The notes beneath the pieces were generated by a model, which saw nothing but the letters and a program-made list of their open reading frames with translations, was not told the origin of the DNA and did no database searches. Position numbers and translations under genes: made by a program. Shown piece by piece: positions 8,757 through 16,470 of a stretch of DNA of 64,000 nucleotides (the first letter of the stretch is position 1; every line of letters starts with the position of its first letter). Source of the DNA: DATNPX01 sp036702975 (GTDB lineage: Bacteria; Cyanobacteriota; Vampirovibrionia; Obscuribacterales; Obscuribacteraceae); assembly GCA_036702975.1 (NCBI GenBank), contig DATNPX010000006.1, positions 124,001 through 188,000 on the forward strand, read 5' to 3'.

Positions 8757-9491
8757 ATGAAACCTTTGGTTGGAACCACGGCCGCTCGCCTGGCAGGTTT
8801 GTTGACCGCAGTTGCCACCAGCGCCTCACTGCCTGCATTTTGCCAACAAGCTGATGAAGCCAACGCGCGTGGAATGTTCCGGGAGCAGATGAACAAACCC
8901 CAAGAGAGACTCAACAACGGATTTGCATACTGGATTGAACTGGAACGCAACGGCGAGAAAAGTCGAGTTAGCAATAAAGAAGCTTTCGTGGCTAACGACC
9001 GAATCAGATTTCACTTCAAACCGAATTTCGATGGCTACGCTTACATTTACTATGTTGAGAAGGAAGGGAATGGAGATAAAGCCTTGTTATTTCCAGCTGC
9101 CGACGCTCCAGATAACAAAATTTCGGCAGGCAAGGAGATCACACTGCCGTTCTCCAAGGACTTCCCTGCCTGGCTCAAGTTCGACGATAGTCAGGGCACA
9201 GAGGTTGTCCGTATAATAGTGTCAAGAGACAAGCTGACAGATAAGAGTCAGGCGCAAGGAAGCAAGGATGTAAAACCCGACGTGGCGGTTACCTCAGATC
9301 CCAAGCACGCCGGTAAGATTGCCGAGCATGCATACGTGTCAATGGAACCATTAGGTGGTATGGTCTTGGGAGAGAGACGTCTGAGCCTTGATGTGGTGAA
9401 AGCACCGGAACAAAAAGGTGAAGTGACCGTAGTGAGCACAGAGATAGAAAAGCCGCTTTCAGTCGACATCTCGCTCACGCATAAAAAGTAA
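8757..9491 (+). CDS. Secreted DUF4384 protein (paralogue 1)
   Basis: 244 residues from the ATG at 8757 (GCGAGGAG 5-10 nt upstream); a longer frame reaching back into the kinase gene lacks a signal. The signal peptide ends SLPAFCQQ. The mature start ARGMFREQ is the paralogue-wide motif R[NGD][LM][YF]xEQ. The DUF4384 core follows: YWIELERNG, RIRFHFKPNFDGYAYIYYVE, LLFP, WLKFDDSQGTEVVRIIVSR, and the closing strand PLSVDISLTHK. It lacks the paired cysteines seen in some paralogues. The domain's function is unknown; in other bacteria it is often fused to kinases or caspase-like peptidases. It is probably in the kinase operon, and its stop lies 2 bp from the convergent gene. Confidence 0.88.
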   Translation: MKPLVGTTAARLAGLLTAVATSASLPAFCQQADEANARGMFREQMNKPQERLNNGFAYWIELERNGEKSRVSNKEAFVANDRIRFHFKPNFDGYAYIYYVEKEGNGDKALLFPAADAPDNKISAGKEITLPFSKDFPAWLKFDDSQGTEVVRIIVSRDKLTDKSQAQGSKDVKPDVAVTSDPKHAGKIAEHAYVSMEPLGGMVLGERRLSLDVVKAPEQKGEVTVVSTEIEKPLSVDISLTHKK

Positions 9492-9493
9492 GG

Positions 9494-10255
9494 CTATTTG
9501 TTGCCGCCGCCGAATACCCAGTGCCAGAAGTGGGTGAATACGTTGCCGCTTCCAGTGCTGCCAATGCCTGCAGCGCTGCTTTGGTTTACATCAACTTGAT
9601 TGGTAACTTGTTTGGGCGGCTTCTGCTTCTGCTTCTGCTTTTGTTTCTGTTTATGACCAGCGGTCGTCTGTGCGTAAGGCTGAGCGCCCGGTTGACCGGT
9701 ACTAGCAGGCTGCCCGAAAGCAGCAGCTGGCAAACTGCCGGGACGCGCTTGCAAATCTTGAAGTCCATCGCTGGCTGGTGCATAAGATGGTACTGCATTT
9801 GGTGCTGCCGCCGTAGGAACTCCCGTTGGTGCCAAACCCTGAGCCACTGGCGCAACCGGAGTAGACTGAATATTTGGTGCAGGCATTGCCGCAGGCATCG
9901 AGTTGCTCGTCTGCGGCGGTTTGTTATCGTCTGGTGAATAAGGCTTATGGGCGGCGCCAAATGTCACAGGGTCGCCAGTGCGCCAGGGAATTGACCGGGT
10001 GTTGAGAAAATTATTTGGAACCACTCCGGTGGTGTTGCCGACATCCGGCGTTGGAGCCGCTGACTGGGGCATCATTAACGGTGCGCTGTTTACTTTGGGT
10101 TGAAACATCGACTTATGAGCACTGCCAAAAGTAATTGGATCGCCTGGTTTGTAGTCCTGGCTGAGGGCTTTTGTCTGGATCGCTGTCAGTATCAGTGCCA
10201 GTCCAATTGGCGCAACTAAGAATGACTGCTTTCCACGCTTCCCTTGTGTTTTCAT
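9494..10255 (-). CDS. Secreted Pro/Gln-rich hypothetical protein with PGDPITFG repeats
   Basis: 253 residues. The signal peptide is followed at the mature N-terminus by DYKPGDPITFGSAHK, with a second copy, RTGDPVTFGAAHKPY, about 60 residues later. The middle is Pro/Ala/Gln low-complexity; a KQKQKQKQK tract and a Gly-rich tail (HFWHWVFGGGNK) close the protein. No catalytic motif is visible. Its ATG overlaps the stop of the caspase-like gene (TAATG at 10253-10257), so it is translationally coupled to it. The same DYxPGxxIxF motif starts the mature caspase-like protein, which suggests the two share a partner or a surface. The family is not recognised. Confidence 0.7.
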   Translation of the reverse strand: MKTQGKRGKQSFLVAPIGLALILTAIQTKALSQDYKPGDPITFGSAHKSMFQPKVNSAPLMMPQSAAPTPDVGNTTGVVPNNFLNTRSIPWRTGDPVTFGAAHKPYSPDDNKPPQTSNSMPAAMPAPNIQSTPVAPVAQGLAPTGVPTAAAPNAVPSYAPASDGLQDLQARPGSLPAAAFGQPASTGQPGAQPYAQTTAGHKQKQKQKQKQKPPKQVTNQVDVNQSSAAGIGSTGSGNVFTHFWHWVFGGGNK

Positions 10256-11907
10256 TACTGCATCGCACCGTAAGCAGGCAATATTTTTTTGACTTGGTCG
10301 GGCAGTGGCTTAGGCGCTGACGGGGTGCCGCCTATCACGAGTCCCCTACCACTCCATTTTTCAGGCGTGCTCGTTCTTACTGTTTGATGCTGTCCGTAAT
10401 CGGCTTGCACTTCGTCATTCACGCCTTCTTTCATTTGGTCCACCAGTTGCATGAATGTCTTTGTCGGGTTTTTCTTCAGAACTTCCATCAGATGATGTGT
10501 AAACACACCGTTGGAATAGTTTTTCGACTCCCACGATCTTTCATTGCCGTCGCTGGATGCGATGAAGAGCTGCCCTTCTCCGACATCGATGTTTTTAGCC
10601 TGGAAGTTGCTATCTTCCGCATCCTTTGCATTGTCCGCACCGCCACCACTATGGCATGCATCAGTGATGATGAGTGTTCTCGTTGAACCCACTCGTTCTC
10701 GTAATACTCTCGTAAGCGTATCCATTTCGATGCCGCTCGAGTAGAGACTGTTTTTGTTGGTGTCGTATGCGACTAAGAAATTTGAGCCTTTGACGTCCCG
10801 ATTGGCCGGGCTTCCATGACTCGAGTAATAGATAACGACCAGGTCGTCTTCATGTACAACACGAGGCAAGAAGGTGTCGCCGAGTTCGGCCATGATTTCG
10901 TCTCTTGTTGCCTTTTCATCGAGCAGCAAACGAATGTGGTCTCTCTGGAAATGGCAGTTATTAACAAGGCAATTTGCAAAATCCTTAGCGTCTTTGGCCG
11001 GATAACGAAGCGTGGGAATGTCGCTGTGACTGAACTTTCCTACACCAATGATAAGCGCCCACTTGTCTTTGATCGGAGAGTTTTTTGCCGCTACTGGCTT
11101 GCTAACAGAGCCACTGGCTGACGAAGTCGCAGAAGGAGTTGATTTGGAATCGTTTGTGGTACCGCCACCACCATTCACGAACGTTTGGTTGACAGTGATG
11201 TTGGCTGGCGCGGCCGGTGCTGCTGCAGGTGTTGCTACGGCATCAATCGCTCCACTCATGGTCGGAACCAAATGCTTCAAGAAATAACCGCCTAGTCTCC
11301 CCGCAGCTCTCTTGACTGCTTGGGATTGGTCGGCGGATTTCTGCGCTGACGCCACGCCTTCCGCGGCCGCCGCGGCTGTTTGGGCAGCAGAAGCATCTGG
11401 CGCTGCCGCAGCAGGCTGAGTAGTGGTGGTCGTGCTTGCGGTGCTTGTGTCAGTGGGTGGAGCGTCAGTGTCCTTAGACTTGGTGGAGGTTTTTGTACTT
11501 GAAGACGATTTCACGGTGGAAGTTGACGTCTTGGTCGAATTCGTTGATGACGATGAAGTACTTATGTCCGAACCAAACATACTCTTGGAGGAATCTGAAG
11601 TACTGGGAATCGATGCTGCGGGCGCTATAAGCGGCGCCGGCTTGTACTTATTCCGTGGACCCTTGTAGGTCGAAGTTTTAATTGACGATTTTTGTTTGGA
11701 AGGTAGCGTAGACGATGAGGAGCTACTGCCGTTGCTGTTGTCGCTTGCGTTTGCGGGAGTGGAAGACTTCGATGTGCTGGACGAGTATGAGCTGGAGCTG
11801 TAATCGTGGAATTTGATTGCAGCTCCCGGTGTGTAATCTGCCAACGCTGATTGTGCAAACAGCGACATCAGGGCAGCTAATGCGAGTGGAATCTTGCTCA
11901 TTTTCAA
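10255..11907 (-). CDS. Secreted caspase-like (C14) protein with Ser/Thr-rich linker
   Basis: 550 residues. A signal peptide (ending SALA) leads to DYTPGAAIKFHDY, then about 230 residues of Ser/Thr/Lys/Ala low complexity, then a C14 caspase fold from about residue 280: WALIIGVGKF, LRYPAKDAKDFANCL, catalytic H364 in YYSSHGSP and C418 in TDACHSGGG. Both dyad residues are intact, so an active Asp- or Arg/Lys-specific peptidase is possible. The S1 residues cannot be judged by eye, so caspase versus metacaspase/orthocaspase specificity is open. It has no DUF4384 domain, unlike the second caspase-like gene at 16471. It is followed by the PGDPITFG-repeat gene with a TAATG overlap. Confidence 0.9.
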   Translation of the reverse strand: MKMSKIPLALAALMSLFAQSALADYTPGAAIKFHDYSSSSYSSSTSKSSTPANASDNSNGSSSSSSTLPSKQKSSIKTSTYKGPRNKYKPAPLIAPAASIPSTSDSSKSMFGSDISTSSSSTNSTKTSTSTVKSSSSTKTSTKSKDTDAPPTDTSTASTTTTTQPAAAAPDASAAQTAAAAAEGVASAQKSADQSQAVKRAAGRLGGYFLKHLVPTMSGAIDAVATPAAAPAAPANITVNQTFVNGGGGTTNDSKSTPSATSSASGSVSKPVAAKNSPIKDKWALIIGVGKFSHSDIPTLRYPAKDAKDFANCLVNNCHFQRDHIRLLLDEKATRDEIMAELGDTFLPRVVHEDDLVVIYYSSHGSPANRDVKGSNFLVAYDTNKNSLYSSGIEMDTLTRVLRERVGSTRTLIITDACHSGGGADNAKDAEDSNFQAKNIDVGEGQLFIASSDGNERSWESKNYSNGVFTHHLMEVLKKNPTKTFMQLVDQMKEGVNDEVQADYGQHQTVRTSTPEKWSGRGLVIGGTPSAPKPLPDQVKKILPAYGAMQ

Positions 11908-12055
11908 TCCGGCCGGAGTTTTAGGGTAAACGTGGAGTGACGCCTCTTGGACCCGATATTATGATGATGGTCCATTCTATCTTATAAATTCGCATTGTTA
12001 GCAAGAGCATTCGCGGGCAATCGCCGGGAATCGATAGATTGCCTGGCGTTTCAGA

Positions 12056-14191
12056 TTAAGGCATGCTTACTGTCTGGTCGCCGTTAGCATTGGTGTACAT
12101 ATCGACGAAACGCTTTACTTGGGCGACAGGTCTGGCCATAGTTTCAACTTTCATAATGGTCGTAACGTTGCAGGTGTTGTGGGCTCCTTGATTTATGTTT
12201 TCCGGATTCGCATTATCGTGAAGAAGCGCAATGAGCGCTCTGTTCCGGTCGCCCTGATCGAGTCCTTGCGCGTAGATCTTAGAGGATTCTGTGAATAGTC
12301 GATTTGCCTGTTGAAAGATACCGGCCTTTTGATCTTCGGATAGAGGATATGGGCGAACACCTTTATCGGTTTTATTGGCCATGATATTGCTTAAAGCTTT
12401 ATCGATTATGGACTTCTCCTCGGGAGTAAAGCCTTCTTTGCTGTCGCTAACGTGTTTCCGAATATCATCAGCGTCGCCCTTTCCCTCCTTAGATCCACGT
12501 GAACTCTTGAAGAAACCGCGAGTTTCGGCATATGGCTTATCCAATTGCAGGTTCAATGCACGTGAGAAATCGGGCATGGAGATAGGTATTTCGAGATCTC
12601 GTGTCGGATCGTCATCGCCTTTTAATCCATCATCGCCACGGGCGTAGTCGTTTTCGCTGGGCAAGGGTAGTGAATCTGGGGCAAACGCTCTGTGTGGTTC
12701 CACCGATACATCGTTTGCCGGGTCAGTATAGTTCATTGCGCTTGCTGCGGCATCAGCGCTCACCCAGCCGTTACGCACGCGTCCATTGTTATCGGTGCCC
12801 CACGAATTGAGAAGTCGATATTCATGGTTGGATGTTGCGCCTGAGCCTTGCGCCATGTCTCTTCGTTCGCTAAGCACGACTACGTGACCGGCGAAGTGAT
12901 CGGAGTGAGCGCCAAACATTTTGGCACGGCAATCCACGCCCATAATCAAGGGTGTACCTCCGTTTGCGTCCCAGACTCGGTCGAGGTCAGCCCCGTTTGA
13001 TACCACCAAGATCTTCGGGTCTTGCCACAATCTGCGAAGCGCAGCACCACCCACCAGGTTTGATTTTCCTCCGCTCAAACATTCTTCGATACAAGCAATG
13101 CCATCGAATCTTGCCGTAGGACCTGGGCTTGAATCTGGTGTGCGGTCGCTTGGTAGAGCGCCTCCCCTCCAGGACGGAGTGCGCAGGCGTTCACCAGTAT
13201 CATCCATGCGTGGGTTTCCCACTTCTTGTGTGTAGTAAACCCTGTTGCCGTGAAACGGAATTTGTTGATCGAAAAAGTTCACATATAGATGATTTAGACC
13301 AGCAACATATTGATCTCTTGAGCCGCAGTCAATGCCTGATTTCCTTAGCTGCGGTACCTGATGAAAAGCGCTGTAAACTTCAGACTCTGGTCGCAGCTGT
13401 GGTTGTCCATCATTGTGTACGGCGGCAATATTGTATTGAACTTTGATAGAAGGTCCATTCTGCACTGACTGTGGTGGCGTGGCTGATGGTGAGGGCTGAC
13501 TGGGTTGGCTCGGTGCGGCGGATGGTTGTTGTCCCCCACGCCCCTCATGCTGCAAAGCCAACGCAATAACAGTCGGCTTGCTCGGATCAGGATTCGTGAC
13601 GAAAACCAATCCTGAGCCTGGTGCTTTCTCGCCCAAATCGTAGAAGCCGTCGTTTGACATAACTTCGTAACCACCGACTTTGACGGGCAGCCCTGAAAGT
13701 GTATCGCCGCCGATTGCAGCAGCGGAATTCATATCCAGGTCTCTAGTCATGTCAAGTTGCTGCGGCGACAGGATAACAACAACTCTTTCTATACCAGGCT
13801 TGTCGTCAAAGACGATCATGCCCTTTGGTGGTACCAGAACCTCTTTCCCGGGTTCGACTTTGTTGTCTTCATTTGGTGACGGTGGATAAATGATGGACTT
13901 GTTGCCGGAGCTTCCCAGGACTCCAATGTATGCGTAACTTGGAGCGGTTGTTTTTACATGCAAGCGGATGCCATCACCGCTCGCGAAGGCGAATCGATTG
14001 TTGCATAGAGTCGGCGGTGAATCGCCGCGATGCAATTCTAGGCAATAGGCTACCGAAACTGCTCCCGAAGGGTTTTCTCCTTTGAGTTCTTGATAGAACA
14101 TATCTTTAGGGTCTGCGAACGCCGCGGACCTGCTTACACAAAACAATGCCAGAGACATGAAAAATGCGGGAAGACGTTTTGCTAGCTGCAT
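12056..14191 (-). CDS. Secreted DUF4384 protein fused to a papain-like domain with permuted active site
   Basis: 711 residues from the ATG at 14191 (GAGGA upstream, signal peptide ending AAFA); the in-frame ATG 84 nt earlier is less likely. Residues about 25-245 are DUF4384 (DMFYQELKGE, AYCLELHRG, LCNNRFAF, MIVFDDKPGIE). After a Pro/Ser linker come a beta-rich segment (VNFFDQQ, DDTGERL), H436 in AGHVVVL and N462 in NSWG, the His/Asn half of a papain site. The expected Gln/Cys element is found only at the far C-terminus as NQGAHNTC (Q668, C674), with the six-residue spacing of papain Gln19/Cys25. Active-site order is therefore His-Asn-Gln-Cys instead of Gln-Cys-His-Asn. Circular permutation is my reading; two incomplete domains are the alternative. 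Confidence 0.8.
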   Translation of the reverse strand: MQLAKRLPAFFMSLALFCVSRSAAFADPKDMFYQELKGENPSGAVSVAYCLELHRGDSPPTLCNNRFAFASGDGIRLHVKTTAPSYAYIGVLGSSGNKSIIYPPSPNEDNKVEPGKEVLVPPKGMIVFDDKPGIERVVVILSPQQLDMTRDLDMNSAAAIGGDTLSGLPVKVGGYEVMSNDGFYDLGEKAPGSGLVFVTNPDPSKPTVIALALQHEGRGGQQPSAAPSQPSQPSPSATPPQSVQNGPSIKVQYNIAAVHNDGQPQLRPESEVYSAFHQVPQLRKSGIDCGSRDQYVAGLNHLYVNFFDQQIPFHGNRVYYTQEVGNPRMDDTGERLRTPSWRGGALPSDRTPDSSPGPTARFDGIACIEECLSGGKSNLVGGAALRRLWQDPKILVVSNGADLDRVWDANGGTPLIMGVDCRAKMFGAHSDHFAGHVVVLSERRDMAQGSGATSNHEYRLLNSWGTDNNGRVRNGWVSADAAASAMNYTDPANDVSVEPHRAFAPDSLPLPSENDYARGDDGLKGDDDPTRDLEIPISMPDFSRALNLQLDKPYAETRGFFKSSRGSKEGKGDADDIRKHVSDSKEGFTPEEKSIIDKALSNIMANKTDKGVRPYPLSEDQKAGIFQQANRLFTESSKIYAQGLDQGDRNRALIALLHDNANPENINQGAHNTCNVTTIMKVETMARPVAQVKRFVDMYTNANGDQTVSMP

Positions 14192-14338
14192 GAAATCCTC
14201 GACCGAGCAAATGTGATTTTGAAACGACATTATTCTTCCATGAGAAAGACCGTTCGCGCGATGGTTAAATTTCAATTTCTTGGTTCCGCAGCGGAAAGCG
14301 CTCTGAAGTAAGCAATCGCACGAGATTTCGCAGCGGCG

Positions 14339-14560
14339 GTGGGGTTAGATTTCACTGCTACTAACTTTAACGGCTACGCCTACATTTTGATGTTGAAAGC
14401 AAGTCAGGGCGGCCACTATGTTTTGTTTCCTACAAAACAATTTTCCAAAAACCGGTTTCAAACAGGAACAGAAATTTTGCAAGGGCGTGTGGCCGTGGTT
14501 GGTCGAGATCCTGAAAAGCTGCTGACTGTCGACGTTCCTCTATCATGCCAACTAGCTTGA
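14339..14560 (+). pseudogene. Remnant of a DUF4384 gene with internal deletion
   Basis: The 73 codons keep two separated pieces of the DUF4384 paralogue pattern. The central piece is NFNGYAYILMLKASQGGHYVLFPTKQF and matches the gene at 19641 (NFTGYAYILMLEGSQG, VLFPSKKF). It then jumps directly to the C-terminal piece VAVVGRDPEKLLTVDVPL, matching VTVVNHNPQKLLSVDITL. About 80 residues between them and the whole signal peptide and N-terminal half are missing, and the closing LxH is now SC. The frame can only start at a GTG without a ribosome site. It is best read as a decayed duplicate of the 19641-type gene. Confidence 0.75.
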
Positions 14561-14743
14561 AAAGTCTTTCGTAAAAAACCCACTGTTAGCGAATCCGTTC
14601 AAGCGTTATCCAAGAGCATTGGTTACAATCTATGGGTGAAAAACAATTCAAGAACTTTGACTGCAGGAATTTTAGGCTATGTCGTGCGGATTCAAGGTTA
14701 CTGACTATCTCTTCCCGTACAACGTATAAATTGGAGGTCGCGC

Positions 14744-15442
14744 ATGAAGCGTTTTGTTCCGTTCACCGTAGCGAGTTCTTTCTTGATTGTCGCGACCGCT
14801 GGCATTGCGGCCGACAAAGATGTACGTGGCATGTACGTTGAACAAGAAAAGAATCAGACCGTTCAAAAGAACACCGGTATCTGCTATTGGTTGGAACTCG
14901 ATCGTGATGGCGAGAAAAAACACTGCTCCAACAAAACCAGCTTTCATAATGGCGACAAATTGCGAATTCATGTGAAGCCAAATGTAGACGGTTATGCTTA
15001 CATCTTGATGCTTCAGGGCAGCAAAGGCGATAAGTCTGTGCTTTTTCCGCAGGAAGAATTGGGCGACAACAAAATCAAAGCAGGACAGTGGATCGCTCTG
15101 CCAGTTGGTGCTGACAACGGCAACGCTTGGTTGAAGTTTGATAAACATCCAGGTATTGAAGTCGTGCGCATGATCGTGTCTCGCAAAAAGATCGATCCTG
15201 CCGCTCAACTTCATGGTGGATCTGTTGTCATCGCTTCAAACGCTAGTGATGACAAAGTTCCTGATGGAACCCTGGTAACGATTTCGGTATCAAAAGATTC
15301 CAAACTTGCCTCCAATAGTCGCAATCTATCAGTGGTTCAAGATGCGAAACCGAAAGAAGAAGGCGAGACTACCGTAGTAGGTGATGCGAACAAGCCTCTC
15401 GCCGTCGACATTACGTTGGATCACTCGAAGGGTAGCAACTAG
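14744..15442 (+). CDS. Secreted DUF4384 protein (paralogue 2, Cys pair)
   Basis: 232 residues, ATG preceded by TTGGAGG. Signal peptide ends GIAAD. It carries the full paralogue pattern: VRGMYVEQ, ICYWLELDRDG, HCSNKTSFHNGD, VKPNVDGYAYILMLQGS, VLFPQEELGDNKI, WLKFDKHPGIEVVRMIVSRKK, a variable VVIAS..VPDGT stretch, and the end motif PLAVDITLDH. The two cysteines (ICY and HCS) flank a predicted beta hairpin and could form a disulphide in the exported protein. The closest paralogue is the gene at 21337. It is probably first in a rightward run with the next three genes, although a hairpin overlaps its stop codon. Confidence 0.88.
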   Translation: MKRFVPFTVASSFLIVATAGIAADKDVRGMYVEQEKNQTVQKNTGICYWLELDRDGEKKHCSNKTSFHNGDKLRIHVKPNVDGYAYILMLQGSKGDKSVLFPQEELGDNKIKAGQWIALPVGADNGNAWLKFDKHPGIEVVRMIVSRKKIDPAAQLHGGSVVIASNASDDKVPDGTLVTISVSKDSKLASNSRNLSVVQDAKPKEEGETTVVGDANKPLAVDITLDHSKGSN

Positions 15443-15456
15443 CCCGCCGCTAGTTG
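15436..15456 (+). terminator. Hairpin overlapping stop codon of DUF4384 paralogue 2
   Basis: A perfect 8-bp inverted repeat, CAACTAGC ... GCTAGTTG, with a 5-nt loop (ccgcc) spans the TAG stop. No run of T follows, so it may limit or pause transcription, or protect the 3' end, and is not a classical intrinsic terminator. Confidence 0.5.
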
Positions 15457-15488
15457 TGATTGTAATGTTATTACCGGAGAGTTCGCAA

Positions 15489-16469
15489 ATGATTTCTAAG
15501 AGTGTGCGTTGCTTGGCGGTGTCCTTTCTGTACGCGCTTGGGTACACAGGTGCTCCTGTGTTCGCGCAGGAAGGCGCACGAGATATGTTTTATCAGGAGT
15601 TGAAACAGCCAGCTTCGAGTGTCTCGGCTTTCTCTTCATCTGCCGGAAAGCATTCTGCTCATGCCTCCGTTTCGCATAGCGTTGGTTCAAAAACAGGTCT
15701 TTCGTTTTATATCAAACTCACGAGAAACGGAAAAACTACATTAGTTGATAGCCGCACTAAATTCAAAGGCGGTGACCAAGTCAGATTCGTGATCACGCCA
15801 ACGATTAACGGCTACGCTAGTATCGTGCTTCTGCAAGGTTCAAGCGGTAAGAGCGCGGTGCTTTTTCCCGATCCGCAATATGACAAATCGAATCGCGTCA
15901 CTCGCGGCGTAGAGGTGAGTATTCCGGCAAGGCAATCGGCTCCGCTTGCATTTGATAATACACCTGGTCGTGAACATATACGCATTGCGTTGACTCGCAC
16001 CAATGTCGACGCTTCGACTTTCATCGGAGCACAGGCACCAGCGAAGTTAGCGATGGCGAACATCAGTGCAAATCCCGCGATTGATCCAACCGGTGGACAT
16101 AACGAGGTAAAGGTATCCTTCAAAGAAGACATTCCTAAACCGCAACCTGTGACTGTTCATCATGCGGCTACAGGAACACCGTCTTCGACAACGGCTGTCT
16201 CACCACCGACAAATACCGATGCGATCCAAAACGCCATTCCTGACGAGGACATGGGTAAAGACATGTTCCGTGATGCTTCTGGTGCCGGCGGTGGTGCCGT
16301 GCATCACGGGGCGACTTCAGCGCACCATTCTATCCATGCACATCATTCTATTCATCATGCTGCTTACACATCAACCTACACCCCACCACCGCCGCCACCG
16401 TCGACGGTAGTGATGAATTCAAATGCTAATGAGGACCTTTATGCAGATATCTCACTTGAGCACGATTAG
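15489..16469 (+). CDS. Secreted DUF4384 protein with His-rich C-terminal region (paralogue 3)
   Basis: 326 residues from the ATG at 15489, which has CGGAGAG upstream and begins the signal peptide (ending PVFAQ). An earlier ATG would overlap the previous gene by about 60 nt. The DUF4384 part starts with ARDMFYQELKQ and includes FYIKLTRNGK, INGYASIVLLQGSSGKSAVLFP and LAFDNTPGREHIRIALTR. After a Thr/Pro linker, the start motif recurs (GKDMFRDASG), followed by a His-rich stretch (AHHSIHAHHSIHHAAY) and a poly-Pro tract, then the closing motif DLYADISLEHD. The His clusters could bind metal. The next gene starts 1 bp after its stop, so the two are a translational unit. Confidence 0.85.
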   Translation: MISKSVRCLAVSFLYALGYTGAPVFAQEGARDMFYQELKQPASSVSAFSSSAGKHSAHASVSHSVGSKTGLSFYIKLTRNGKTTLVDSRTKFKGGDQVRFVITPTINGYASIVLLQGSSGKSAVLFPDPQYDKSNRVTRGVEVSIPARQSAPLAFDNTPGREHIRIALTRTNVDASTFIGAQAPAKLAMANISANPAIDPTGGHNEVKVSFKEDIPKPQPVTVHHAATGTPSSTTAVSPPTNTDAIQNAIPDEDMGKDMFRDASGAGGGAVHHGATSAHHSIHAHHSIHHAAYTSTYTPPPPPPSTVVMNSNANEDLYADISLEHD

Positions 16470-16470
16470 A

